Shown here piece after piece: positions 13,845 to 21,358 of a stretch of DNA of 24,236 nt. How positions within the stretch are numbered: position 1 is the first letter of the stretch; the number at the start of each line of letters is the position of its first letter. Source of the stretch: Carthagonibacter metallireducens (GTDB lineage Bacteria > Gemmatimonadota > Gemmatimonadetes > Palauibacterales > Palauibacteraceae). The notes under the pieces are model-generated. The model was not told the origin of the DNA and did not search any database. It saw nothing but the letters and a program-made list of their open reading frames with translations. Both the position numbers and the translations under genes were made by a program. The stretch spans positions 1 to 24,236 of the forward strand of contig JAMJQQ010000131.1 of assembly GCA_023554445.1 (NCBI GenBank), given 5' to 3'.

Positions 13845-15563
13845 ATGACGAGATTGACCCTGCTCGACAGCGCCAGAATCCGGTACTTCACCGGCGCGAT
13901 GCTCTATTTCGCGCAGGGGATTCCGCGCGGGCTGCTGGGCATCGCCATTCCCGCCTGGCTGGCCAGCCAGGATGTAAGTGCCGGCGCCATCGCCTCGTAT
14001 CTCTCGGTCGTGATTCTCCCCTGGGTATTCAAGCTGGTCACGGGGCCGTTCATGGACCGGTTCCAGTATCCGGCCATGGGGCGCAGGCGGCCCTGGGTGC
14101 TGGGGGCGCAACTGGGACTCTCGCTGGCACTGCTGGCGCTGATGCTCGTCGAGGATCCGGCGAGCCAGATGGGAACCCTGATGCTGGTCGGCATCCTGAT
14201 CAACATCTTCGCCGCCACACAGGACGTGGCGGTGGATGGCATGGCCATCGACCTGACGCCGGTCAACGAGCAGGGGCGCCTGAATGCCTTCATGAGCTTC
14301 GGGAAGGCCGCCGGCTGGTCGATCGCGGCGGCCGTTTCCGGTGTTCTGCTGGTGACGTTCGGAATGAAAGTCACCGCCATCGTGGCGTCCGTCAGCTGCG
14401 GCGTGATCTTCCTCGCCTTCGTCCTGGTCACCGAGCGCCCCGGCGAACGCACACTGCCCTGGTCGGAAGGCGAGGCCCGGGGTCCCGGGGCAGCCGCCAG
14501 CACGTTCAGGGACGTGTTCGCCGGGATCAACGAGGTGCTCTGGAAGCCGGTCAGCTTGATCGTGATGCTCATCATGGTGCTCGACGGCCTGATCGGCGGC
14601 TACGGCAATGCCTTGATGCCGATCGCCGCGGTCAAGGTATTCAGCTTCACCACGCCCCAATGGTCGAATCTGGTCGCCGTCATGGGCATCATCGGAGCGG
14701 GAGTCACGCTGGTCCTGGGACCGATCATCGACCGGATCGGGCCCAAGCGCATGCTCATCCTGACCGCTTCACTGGTGGGGATTCACGCCTTCCTCCTGGC
14801 CCAGACCCAGTTCCTGTGGAACGACAGCCTGTACGTGAAAGTCATGCTCTCGATCTGGGTCATGATGATGCCGATCACGATGGTCAGCGTGCTCGCACTG
14901 GCCATGGCCGTATGCTCGACGGCCTGCGCGGCCACGCAGTTCGCGATCTACATGTCCGTAGCCAACCTGGGCCATTCCGCGGGCTCCAAGATCTTCGGCC
15001 TGGTCTCGGAGCAGACCACCTGGCCGCAGTCCTACCTGCTCCTGAGCTTCCTCGTGGTCGGCATGGTCGCGGTTCTGTTCTTTCACCGGCATCAGCACCA
15101 GGAGGAAGCAGCGGACGGCGGACGGGCCAGGCGGATCTACACCATCACCAGCGGCGGAGGTGAGGGCGGCATGTTCTTCTCCGGCGCCATGCGGTGTCCC
15201 AAGTGCCGGTCCGACATGCAGCAGCTCGATGTCGATGGCACTGTCGTCGACCGATGTGGCCGCTGCCAGGGTATCTGGTTCGACGCGGGGGAAATGGACG
15301 CGCTGCGCGACAGGGACATCGCGGAAGCCATCGACACCGGCTCCGCGAGACAGGGGAGGATCTTCGATCGGATCGAGGACTACCGCTGCCCGCGCTGCGG
15401 CGGACAGATGACCCGGGTCGTGGATGAGCAGCAACGACACATCGGATACGAGACCTGCGACGACTGCTCCGGTTCCTACTTCGACGCCGGCGAGTTCCGC
15501 GACCTGTCGCAGCTGACCCTGTCGGATGTGTTCAAGCGGTTCACAGTGGCGCGGGGAACGTAG
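13845..15563 (+). CDS. AmpG-like MFS transporter fused to two zinc-ribbon domains
   Basis: A 572-residue fusion. Residues 1 to about 425 are a twelve-helix major facilitator of the AmpG/PAT type: RYFTGAMLYFAQGIPRGLLG opens the first helix, PWVFKLVTGPFMDRF and GRRRPWVLGAQ form the loop 2-3 signature, and a long cytoplasmic loop divides the halves. After a linker (TSGGGEGG, about 435-442) come two zf-TFIIB-like ribbons: Cys451, 454, 471, 474 then FDAGE, and Cys515, 518, 538, 541 then FDAGE. The transported substrate is unknown; AmpG itself carries muropeptides. ATG at 13845 begins the transporter match. An internal start at 15171 could also make the ribbon protein alone. I know the two domains as separate proteins, so the fusion is unusual. 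Confidence 0.85.
   Translation: MTRLTLLDSARIRYFTGAMLYFAQGIPRGLLGIAIPAWLASQDVSAGAIASYLSVVILPWVFKLVTGPFMDRFQYPAMGRRRPWVLGAQLGLSLALLALMLVEDPASQMGTLMLVGILINIFAATQDVAVDGMAIDLTPVNEQGRLNAFMSFGKAAGWSIAAAVSGVLLVTFGMKVTAIVASVSCGVIFLAFVLVTERPGERTLPWSEGEARGPGAAASTFRDVFAGINEVLWKPVSLIVMLIMVLDGLIGGYGNALMPIAAVKVFSFTTPQWSNLVAVMGIIGAGVTLVLGPIIDRIGPKRMLILTASLVGIHAFLLAQTQFLWNDSLYVKVMLSIWVMMMPITMVSVLALAMAVCSTACAATQFAIYMSVANLGHSAGSKIFGLVSEQTTWPQSYLLLSFLVVGMVAVLFFHRHQHQEEAADGGRARRIYTITSGGGEGGMFFSGAMRCPKCRSDMQQLDVDGTVVDRCGRCQGIWFDAGEMDALRDRDIAEAIDTGSARQGRIFDRIEDYRCPRCGGQMTRVVDEQQRHIGYETCDDCSGSYFDAGEFRDLSQLTLSDVFKRFTVARGT
15156..15170 (+). promoter_or_regulatory. perfect internal Shine-Dalgarno before the zinc-ribbon part
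   Basis: GGAGGTGA (15156-15163), fully complementary to the 16S rRNA tail, stands 7 nt before an in-frame ATG at 15171. In the fused reading it encodes part of the glycine-rich linker. It suggests that the ribbon domain (15171-15563, 130 residues) was once a separate gene, or is still also translated separately. Confidence 0.5.
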
Positions 15564-15669
15564 GAGGCCAGAAACGAAGCTTCCAGACGTTCCATGCGCT
15601 TCGGGATACGATCTGGCAGACGATCGCTATCGCTCGAGGTCGCTCCGTATGAGTCACTCGTCTTCTTCG

Positions 15670-15691
15670 GGTGACGGACTGCTCGGTCACC
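15670..15691 (+). terminator. hairpin between convergent MFS and DUF6090-like genes
   Basis: GGTGAC (15670-15675) pairs with GTCACC (15686-15691) around a 10-nt loop, in the 134-bp gap between convergent genes. No T-tract follows on either strand, so termination activity is doubtful. Nothing else is visible in this gap. Confidence 0.25.
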
Positions 15692-15697
15692 GGCCTG

Positions 15698-16315
15698 CTA
15701 CTGATAATTCTCCAGCGCGTTCAGGATCAGGGCTGCCTGATCGAGCATTTCCACGAGACCGTACCGCATGCCGCGTTCACCCGATTCCCGGGCCGCCAGG
15801 AGGTTCACGAGCTGCTGCTCGCGGCGAAGCGTGACCATACCGAGCAGCTCCGGGTCCAGTGGCGGGCCGACTCCAAACCTGGCGAACAACCACGGGATAC
15901 TGAGTAGCTCGGCGTTCGCAACCGCCGAGTTGGCCCTCAGATACGAGGCGAGGTGGGCTGCCGCGAAATTCCGCAGGTAAGTCTCATCGTCCAGCAGGTC
16001 CTCGATTCGGGTCGGCCAGTCGAGCAAGTGGCGCCGGATCTCCACGTCCTCGACGAGTTCGAGTCCACCGGCTGCGATGAACGCATCGAGAGATCCCGTG
16101 GTCACGTCGGCGGTAACCTGTGGAAGAAGCGGCCCGATAAGCGTATCCGAGACCGCCACCTCCGAACCCTCGTCAACCCGGCCAAGAGCCGATCTCAAGT
16201 GTTCAGCCAGATGCGCATTCATGTCGTGCGCGTCGAGGGCAAACGCAAGAAGAATGGACACGACGATTACGGCACCCTCGACCAGGACACGCAGCCACGG
16301 GATGTTCTTCGACAT
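15698..16315 (-). CDS. DUF6090-like membrane-anchored protein, shortened form
   Basis: A 205-residue protein with one N-terminal membrane helix (VLVEGAVIVVSILLAFALDA, about residues 10-29) and a helical domain containing SLDAFIAAGGLELVEDVEIR, the counterpart of the STGDLRLLRNxELR motif of the tandem pair at 7203-8806. Relatives have the helix end in DAWWD and then about 40-60 residues of coiled coil; here DA is followed at once by HDMNAHLAEHL, so an in-frame deletion is likely (inference from remembered family layout). The start is ATG at 16315, with AAGGAG 9 nt upstream. Function is unknown. Confidence 0.75.
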   Translation of the reverse strand: MSKNIPWLRVLVEGAVIVVSILLAFALDAHDMNAHLAEHLRSALGRVDEGSEVAVSDTLIGPLLPQVTADVTTGSLDAFIAAGGLELVEDVEIRRHLLDWPTRIEDLLDDETYLRNFAAAHLASYLRANSAVANAELLSIPWLFARFGVGPPLDPELLGMVTLRREQQLVNLLAARESGERGMRYGLVEMLDQAALILNALENYQ

Positions 16316-16441
16316 TAATTCAAGCTCCTTCGCGATCTCCAACCTCTTGCGAGCCACCGGTCTCCGACTGCCACCCGGCCCACCTCAGTTCGACGCGACC
16401 CGGCGATACGCGTCGGTCACGAGAACAATCTTCCCGAATTG

Positions 16442-16450
16442 CCCCCCCCC
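16442..16450. repeat. C9 homopolymer tract
   Basis: Nine consecutive C residues in the 262-bp gap between the divergent DUF6090-like and glycosyltransferase genes. It may be slippage-prone and alter promoter spacing, or be a consensus error. No strong promoter is visible in this gap. Confidence 0.6.
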
Positions 16451-16577
16451 GCTCGACACCGAGGGATTGTCGTCCCGCGGCCGGCCCATTTAGCTTCTTT
16501 CCGGTTCCGCCCGCGGGCTCCGACGGCCGCTCGGACGGAACCGGACGCCAAGAGAGCAATACCCGGGAGCGCGCCAG

Positions 16578-17780
16578 ATGATGAGAGCGGACCTGCACGA
16601 CCCTTCTCTGCGCATCGTCCTCCTCAATTCGATTCCCCTGTGGGGCGGCGGTGAGAAATGGGTGGTGAGCATGGGTCGGAGCCTCACCGAGCGCGGCCAC
16701 CACGTGCGGGTCGCCGCCCGCGAAGGGAGCCCGCTGGCCGCACGCGCCGAGCGAGAGGGTCTCCCGGTATGGTGCGCCGACATGGGTCGTCGATTCTGGG
16801 CCCCGGGCACGCGCGGACGCTTCCGCCGACTGCTGGAGGATGAACACATCGAAGCCGTCGTCGCCAATGTCGGCCAGGACCTGCGCATGGCGGCCGGCCC
16901 CTGCCGCTGGACAGGGACACGACTGCTGCAGCGGCGGGGTCTGCACCGCCCGATCAAGGCCACCTGGTGGAATCGGCGGATCTACCGGCGGCTCGACGGG
17001 ATCCTGGTGAACGCGGTCGCGATCCGGGACCGCATGCTGCACGAGTGCGACCTGGTGGACCCGAACCGATTCGCGGTGGTGCCGAACGGCGTGACGGTTC
17101 CTCCGCGGGACGCACGGGTCCGATCGGAGGTGCGTCGGGAACTCGGGATCGACGAGGACTCCCCGGTGGCGGCCGTAGTGGGCCGGCTCTCGGAGATGAA
17201 AGGGCACCGCACCCTGTTCGCGGCCTGGAGAAAGGTCACCGGACGGCTTCCGGAAGCCCGGTTGCTGGTCGTCGGCGACGGCGAACTGGCCCGCGAGTGC
17301 CGGGAAGCCGTGGTGCGGGACGGCCTGTCCGAATCGGTCCGTTTCCTCGGGTTTCGCGACGACGTGCCGCGGCTGCTGGAAGCCATCGACGTGCTCGCCT
17401 CTCCCTCCGAGCGCGACGAAGGGACGAGTCACGCGGTGCTCGAGGCAATGGCACAGGGGGTGCCGGCGGTAGTGACCGACTGCGGAGGGCTTCCCGAGCT
17501 CGTGCAGGACGACCGGACCGGGCGCATCGTACCGATCGGGGCTCCGGACCTTCTGGCGAGTGCGATCGCAGACCTGCTGTCCGACTCGGGCACCCGCCTG
17601 CGGCTCGGCGCAGAGGCCCGCCACTGGATCGAGGAACGGCACGCGCTGCCCGAGATAACGACCCGGCTCGAGGCGTCGCTGCGACAGCTGATCCGGCTGC
17701 CGTCCGGTGAGCTCGGCCCGGCGCGACAGGCCGCCGCGCCCGCAAGTCGCGCGCTGGAGGCGCTTCAGGTCCGCTCCTGA
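16578..17780 (+). CDS. GT4 family glycosyltransferase
   Basis: A 400-residue GT-B fold glycosyltransferase of family 4, acting in the cytoplasm with a nucleotide-sugar donor. Motifs: GGGEKW at 23-28 in the N-terminal acceptor domain, VVPNGV at 167-172, GRLSEMKGH at 202-210 and VVGDGE at 231-236 in the donor domain, and the paired glutamates Glu281 and Glu289 in EGTSHAVLEAMAQG. This is the ExxxxxxxE signature of GT4 retaining enzymes. The acceptor may be a lipid-linked or surface glycan, but no other glycan gene lies nearby. GGGAG about 8 nt upstream supports the ATG at 16578. The C-terminal 30 residues (GPARQAAAPASRALEA) are low-complexity. Confidence 0.93.
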   Translation: MMRADLHDPSLRIVLLNSIPLWGGGEKWVVSMGRSLTERGHHVRVAAREGSPLAARAEREGLPVWCADMGRRFWAPGTRGRFRRLLEDEHIEAVVANVGQDLRMAAGPCRWTGTRLLQRRGLHRPIKATWWNRRIYRRLDGILVNAVAIRDRMLHECDLVDPNRFAVVPNGVTVPPRDARVRSEVRRELGIDEDSPVAAVVGRLSEMKGHRTLFAAWRKVTGRLPEARLLVVGDGELARECREAVVRDGLSESVRFLGFRDDVPRLLEAIDVLASPSERDEGTSHAVLEAMAQGVPAVVTDCGGLPELVQDDRTGRIVPIGAPDLLASAIADLLSDSGTRLRLGAEARHWIEERHALPEITTRLEASLRQLIRLPSGELGPARQAAAPASRALEALQVRS

Positions 17781-17821
17781 GAGCGGACCCCCTGACTCGA
17801 TGCGTAGCCTTGACCCCGTCC

Positions 17822-17850
17822 GCGGGCCGGACCTGAGAAGGCCGGCCCGC
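17822..17850. terminator. strong GC hairpin between convergent genes
   Basis: GCGGGCCGG (17822-17830) pairs perfectly with CCGGCCCGC (17842-17850); the 11-nt loop can add CCT/AGG. It sits in the 91-bp gap between the convergent glycosyltransferase and DUF3011 genes and could serve both. T-tracts are poor, so I call it a probable rather than classic terminator. Confidence 0.5.
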
Positions 17851-17871
17851 TCGCGGTCCCGTCCTTCTATC

Positions 17872-18630
17872 TTAGTGCCGGTACCGGATCCGGACCTCCG
17901 CCCGACAGTTGTTCCGAACCCAGACTCCCGTGTCGTCCACGCCGATTGCCTTGTACTCCCGACAGGCATCGTTACCGCGGATGACCTCGATGCGCGCCAT
18001 GTGGACCTGCTGCACCTCGCAGTGGTTCCAGCGGCCGTTGAGCGACTCGCATGTCATCTCGTAGTCGTAAGGCGTTCCCCCATACGCGTTGAACGAGCCG
18101 CCGCCCGTCCTGTATGAGAAAGTGGCGCGGCAGCCGTTGGTCACCCAGATCCCCGGGGGAGAGGCCTCGCCATCGGATACGCCCCACGTCCGGCCCTCGA
18201 TGCAGGCGGACGAACTGAGCTTGCGCTCGAGGTGCACACTTCTCGGATCGATCCCAGGCACCTCACACTGGGCGGGCCGGTTGTTCATCGACTCGCAGGT
18301 GATCGTCTGGTGCTGCCCGCCGACAGGGCGGTACGCCGGATTCGACGGGGGACGTCGCACGACGAATTCCGCGCGGCAGCCACCGTCTACCCATACGCCG
18401 CCATCGAACGTGCCCCAGTTCTGGTTGAACACGCAGCGCGTATGGCTGAGCTGGCGGTTGACATGGACCGTGACGGTCCCGCCCGAACGATACCTGCACT
18501 CATTGTGCGAGTTGTCCATCGACTCGCAGGTGAAGGTCTCCACCGCCTCGCCCTGCTGGGCGTGTGAGGTGGCCGGCAGCGCCATCGCCACACCTGCGAA
18601 GAGCGCGAGCGACGCGATCAACTTTCTCAT
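17872..18630 (-). CDS. secreted DUF3011 protein with three cysteine-rich repeats
   Basis: A 252-residue exported protein. Signal peptide MRKLIASLALFAGVAMALP ends near SHA/QQ (residue 24). Three copies of a DUF3011-type repeat follow (about 34-89, 111-171, 193-246), each running TCES...C...(L)...C...WG...GVWV.(G/N)CRA.(F/V). Four cysteines per repeat (35, 45, 66, 85; 112, 122, 143, 167; 194, 204, 223, 242) give twelve in all, so six disulfides are expected in the periplasm or outside. Function of the family is unknown; it resembles a carbohydrate- or surface-binding repeat only by analogy. ATG at 18630 has AGGAG 9 nt upstream. It has its own strong promoter (18671-18699). Confidence 0.9.
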   Translation of the reverse strand: MRKLIASLALFAGVAMALPATSHAQQGEAVETFTCESMDNSHNECRYRSGGTVTVHVNRQLSHTRCVFNQNWGTFDGGVWVDGGCRAEFVVRRPPSNPAYRPVGGQHQTITCESMNNRPAQCEVPGIDPRSVHLERKLSSSACIEGRTWGVSDGEASPPGIWVTNGCRATFSYRTGGGSFNAYGGTPYDYEMTCESLNGRWNHCEVQQVHMARIEVIRGNDACREYKAIGVDDTGVWVRNNCRAEVRIRYRH

Positions 18631-18670
18631 CTGCACCTGCTCCTGACCAGAGGACACGGACCCCTTCAGA

Positions 18671-18706
18671 ATTATTGAGAGCCCCTTTCGTCGTGACAAT
18701 ATTGTC
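18671..18706 (-). promoter_or_regulatory. sigma-70 promoter with overlapping palindrome for DUF3011 gene
   Basis: On the minus strand, TTGTCA (18699-18694) and AATAAT (18676-18671) are separated by exactly 17 nt, the best -35/-10 pair in the window. A perfect 12-bp palindrome GACAATATTGTC (18695-18706) overlaps the -35 box and would suit a dimeric repressor. The predicted leader is about 30 nt and ends in the Shine-Dalgarno of the DUF3011 gene. Confidence 0.65.
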
Positions 18707-18827
18707 CCTGGAGGAATCAGCCAAGTGGCGCTGAAGAGCCGGAGGACGCACGGAGCAGCGATGCGGGCGCCGGTCGGGCTCGGCCGTTCAGCCGCGAGGA
18801 ACGAGTAGACTAACGTCTTCTCCCGCC

Positions 18828-18922
18828 GCCTGACGCCCCGAAATTCCGCTGTGCGGCCCATCCGCGAACAAGCGTCGCATGGCTACCGGCCGACCCGTGG
18901 CAGCAGCAACTCCCCGTCAGGA
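18828..18922 (-). repeat. attC-like recombination site after the M23 gene
   Basis: A 95-bp imperfect palindrome. On the plus strand GCCTGAC (18828-18834) faces GTCAGGA (18916-18922), which pair at 6 of 7 positions as R boxes. Inside, GCTGTGC (18848-18854) pairs with GCA-G-CAGC (18900-18907) with one extra G on the high-coordinate arm, the hallmark of an attC L'' box. GGCC/GGCC (18855-18858, 18888-18891) can close the inner stem. The high arm overlaps the stop codon of the minus-strand M23 gene, as expected if this is that cassette's 3' site. The R boxes read GAC/GTC instead of the nearly invariant AAC/GTT, so it may be inactive. Confidence 0.45.
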
Positions 18923-20194
18923 GTCTGCGGTGTCGGAGTCGAACAGACCCGATTGCGTTACGCAGCCCGGCGGGAAGGCCGCGACCGCGCCGCCGAGGGG
19001 TATCTCATTGCGGCGGAGTTCGCCTCGCTCGATAGGGAGCCTCAGCTGAAGACCGATTTCCGAGGGAAGGCCCTCGGCGATGGCGTCCCAGTCAGGTGCG
19101 GGTGCAACGCGATGCGCCAGTTCGAAGCACCGCAGGTGGTAGGGTAGTCCCTCGCCATGGCCGAGTACGGGAGAATCCGTGACTTCGAAGTGGAGATGCG
19201 GGCGACTGCTGTATCCTGAATTCCCGATGGAGCCAATGAGCTGGCCACGCCGCACCCTGTCCCCCTCGGCGACCTCGACGCTCCCCTGCATGAGATGTTC
19301 ATACCAGACGAAGCGACCATCGCCCGCATCCACGACAACGCGGTTGCCGCCGATTGTCTCCCAGTTGATCTCGACGCCAGCGGCGCCCAATTGCCCGATC
19401 GGATCGTCCGGCAATGTGTCGAAAGCAGTGACAACGGTGCCATCGCTCGCCGAAAAGACGGGCGCCTGCCACGTCCGATCCCACGACGGCCCGGCTAATG
19501 TCACGCCTCCGTCCTGCTCGCTGGTTTCGAGCCGAATCCAGTCGGTCGCAAATCTGCTGTCCAGCGTCAGGCGACCCGAGCGGGGAACGAGGGTGCGCCT
19601 GTGGTGGGACCAGACCGCAGGACCGGCGTGCGCATACCAGAAGCTGCCCCGCAGAGGCGGGTCCAATTCGAGAGCACTCCGATTCCTGACCGGTTCGGCC
19701 ACTGCAGTCAGCTCGTCTACGTGTTCGCCTGAGCTATCCCTGTGGCTGAGCCAGAGTCGATGCTGAACCTCGGCGGGCCGGGAGTCTCCCTCTCCAAGGG
19801 GAAACCCCAGGAAGAGGAACGATGCCCGTCCGGCCTCGAGAAGGAGTGGGTCCCCGCTGCCGACTGCTTCGGCCGCCCGCTCGAGCGCCGGACCGCTCAA
19901 ACGAAGCAGGAGCGCGCCCGTCCCGGCGCCGACGATGTCGACGCTGTCGACCCTGAAGATGCGTGGGTCGAAACTCGTCAGACGCAGTTCGTAAAAGAGA
20001 TGGCTTCGCCCCTCGGCTCGAACCGGGCGCAGAGGATCCAGGGATTCCACCTCGACCCGGATGCCCATCGCCGGAAGAAAGACTGCCGAATCCGATGCGC
20101 TGACCGGCAATCCGCCTCGCTCATAGTCATCTGGCCCGCCGTCACATGCGACCATACTGCTGGCGAGAAGGAGCACCAGCCAAGCTTGTCGCAC
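18917..20194 (-). CDS. M23 (LytM) domain peptidase-like lipoprotein
   Basis: A 425-residue lipoprotein: MRQAWLVLLLASSMVAC is a lipoprotein signal with lipid-accepting Cys17. Residues to about 180 form a beta-rich N-terminal domain; the C-terminal half is an M23 LytM domain with YEHL (His300), GNSGYSSRPHLHFEV (His333, His335) and a DG(T)VV strand. The first zinc ligand of HxxxD is replaced: the equivalent stretch reads RFATD (Arg214, Asp218), so zinc binding and endopeptidase activity are doubtful; I believe relatives share this. It may act as a degenerate LytM regulator of peptidoglycan. GTG at 20194 is used (GAGGTG about 4 nt upstream); TTG at 20215 with AGGAG 9 nt upstream is an equally possible start. 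Confidence 0.85.
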   Translation of the reverse strand: MRQAWLVLLLASSMVACDGGPDDYERGGLPVSASDSAVFLPAMGIRVEVESLDPLRPVRAEGRSHLFYELRLTSFDPRIFRVDSVDIVGAGTGALLLRLSGPALERAAEAVGSGDPLLLEAGRASFLFLGFPLGEGDSRPAEVQHRLWLSHRDSSGEHVDELTAVAEPVRNRSALELDPPLRGSFWYAHAGPAVWSHHRRTLVPRSGRLTLDSRFATDWIRLETSEQDGGVTLAGPSWDRTWQAPVFSASDGTVVTAFDTLPDDPIGQLGAAGVEINWETIGGNRVVVDAGDGRFVWYEHLMQGSVEVAEGDRVRRGQLIGSIGNSGYSSRPHLHFEVTDSPVLGHGEGLPYHLRCFELAHRVAPAPDWDAIAEGLPSEIGLQLRLPIERGELRRNEIPLGGAVAAFPPGCVTQSGLFDSDTADS

Positions 20195-20264
20195 TGAACA
20201 CCTCGCCGGAATCAAGTCTCCTCACTCCTGTCCGCGGTGTGCGCGCTTCGGTGCGGTCTGAATC

Positions 20265-20762
20265 TCATCCGTAGACGGCGGTGCCAGGATCGTCGTCTGA
20301 CATCTGCACCGTCTTCTGGAATCTCATCCCCAGTTTCTCGAGCAACTTGATCGACGGGTGGTTGTCCTCGGTCGTCAGCCCGACGATGGGACCAGCGCCC
20401 AACTCTGAATGGCCGTATTCGAGCACGGCCTCAGCTGCTTCAAACGCATACCCGTGTCCCCAGTACTCTGGAAGAAGCGCGAATCCAATATCAGTAACCT
20501 CGAGGTACTCCCGGTACAGGAGACCGCAGATACCGGTCGCCGACCGGTCTTCCTTCAGCTCCACCACAAACTGGCCGTAACCCGGGATCTTCTGATTTGT
20601 CCAGGCGCCATCGCGGAGGAACTCCCTGGCGTCATCGAGGTTCCTGATGCCCTTGTCTGCGATATTCGCAACAAAGGACGGCTCATTCGTCAACCGCAGT
20701 ACGAATGGAGCATCATCTTCGGTCAACTCGCGGATCAACAACCGCACTGTTTCTGCGATCAT
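20265..20762 (-). CDS. GNAT family N-acetyltransferase (RimJ/RimL-like)
   Basis: A 165-residue acetyltransferase that would use acetyl-CoA. Family features: TVRLLIRELTEDDAPFVLRL at the N-terminus, the IGFALLPEYWGHGYAFEAAE segment containing the Q/RxxGxG/A-like acetyl-CoA loop (here WGHGYA), and TEDNHPSIKLLEKLGMRFQ, the typical TxxxNxxSxxLLEKxGF ending. It belongs with the Acetyltransf_3 proteins that modify small molecules or protein N-termini; the substrate is unknown. The ATG at 20762 lacks a strong Shine-Dalgarno. It follows the attC-like site at 20831-20920, as the first gene of that putative cassette, with the M23 gene next. GNAT genes are frequent in integron cassettes. Confidence 0.93.
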   Translation of the reverse strand: MIAETVRLLIRELTEDDAPFVLRLTNEPSFVANIADKGIRNLDDAREFLRDGAWTNQKIPGYGQFVVELKEDRSATGICGLLYREYLEVTDIGFALLPEYWGHGYAFEAAEAVLEYGHSELGAGPIVGLTTEDNHPSIKLLEKLGMRFQKTVQMSDDDPGTAVYG

Positions 20763-20830
20763 GAATCGATAGCCGTTCCGGGTCTTCCGACCAGTTGCTT
20801 GTCTTCAACAGGACCGAGGCGTGGTCAAGG

Positions 20831-20920
20831 GCCTGACCGGTGAGCGCCTGAGCTGGGCGCCCAAATCATTCGTTCTTCGCCCACAATGATCACCGCGTCA
20901 GCTCAAGGCGCGTGTCAGAC
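20831..20920 (-). repeat. attC-like recombination site after the small membrane gene
   Basis: The clearest of three sites (90 bp). On the plus strand: GCCTGAC (20831-20837), 6-nt spacer, GCGCCTGAGCTG (20844-20855), then CAGCTC-A-AGGCGC (20899-20911), 2-nt spacer, GTCAGAC (20914-20920). The inner pair is 12 bp with a single extra A on the high arm; the end boxes pair at 6 of 7. ATCATT (20865-20870) and AATGAT (20885-20890) form a further terminal stem with a 14-nt loop. The extra base puts L'' on the high arm, so the site points along the minus strand, like the genes. It overlaps the 3' end of the gene at 20890. An 18-nt stretch (20838-20855) recurs exactly at 22935-22952. Confidence 0.6.
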
Positions 20921-21318
20921 GAATTCGTGCTCGGTTCCGTAAGCGGCTGCGCTGCATCAAGCCCGGGTCCTGACGAACTAGGGCCAGGCGGCACGCGCCT
21001 GGCGGCCGCCAACGAAGCATAGCCCATTCCACCACCCAAGAGTGTCCCCCAGGAGAGAAGTGGAAGGACCTCAGCAAAGCCGATACCGGCCGGGGCACCA
21101 GAAGCCGTGTAGATCACGAGTCCCACGAGTAGTATCACCAGTCCGCCGCTAAGTGCTGTCCGCACGGAAGACAGATCCTCGGGCCTCGTTCGTCTGAAGT
21201 TCGTTGCCACGTATGTCGAGAATGCAATGCCTGTCCCTGCTCCCACCGCCGCAGTGAAGCCGATCATTCTGAGGATGGCACCCCAGATCGGCCAGGCTCC
21301 CCAATCCGTCCAGCGCAC
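20890..21318 (-). CDS. small membrane protein, unknown
   Basis: A 142-residue protein with about three membrane helices (roughly residues 17-36, 57-74, 82-104) and a polar, proline- and serine-rich tail. I recognise no family. The start is taken as GTG at 21318, although it lacks a clear Shine-Dalgarno; ATG at 21267 (residue 18) would lose part of the first helix. The last 30 nt of coding sequence form the high arm of an attC-like site, which explains the odd C-terminus (TRLELTR). It lies 40 nt after the cystatin-like gene, with a hairpin in between. Confidence 0.6.
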   Translation of the reverse strand: MRWTDWGAWPIWGAILRMIGFTAAVGAGTGIAFSTYVATNFRRTRPEDLSSVRTALSGGLVILLVGLVIYTASGAPAGIGFAEVLPLLSWGTLLGGGMGYASLAAARRVPPGPSSSGPGLDAAQPLTEPSTNSSDTRLELTR

Positions 21319-21323
21319 CGGTT

Positions 21324-21355
21324 GTCAGCTGGCCGTAATTGAAGCCGGCCCTGAC
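21324..21355. repeat. bulged hairpin between cystatin-like and membrane genes
   Basis: GTCAG-CT-GGCCG (21324-21335) pairs with CGGCC-CTGAC (21346-21355): ten base pairs with a 2-nt bulge and a 10-nt loop. It fills the 40-nt gap between two minus-strand genes. No T-tract follows. It may be a terminator, or a shrunken relic of an attC-type site. Confidence 0.4.
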
Positions 21356-21358
21356 GGA

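Noticed and set aside
16320..17969. 549-codon open frame on the minus strand
   Set aside because: Antisense to the GT4 glycosyltransferase, whose motifs are unambiguous; the translation is low-complexity Arg/Gly/His.
20260..20329. 11-bp direct repeat GAATCTCATCC (20260-20270 and 20319-20329) around the GNAT stop codon
   Set aside because: Too short and isolated to claim an insertion footprint or attachment site; no attC-like structure lies between the GNAT and M23 genes.
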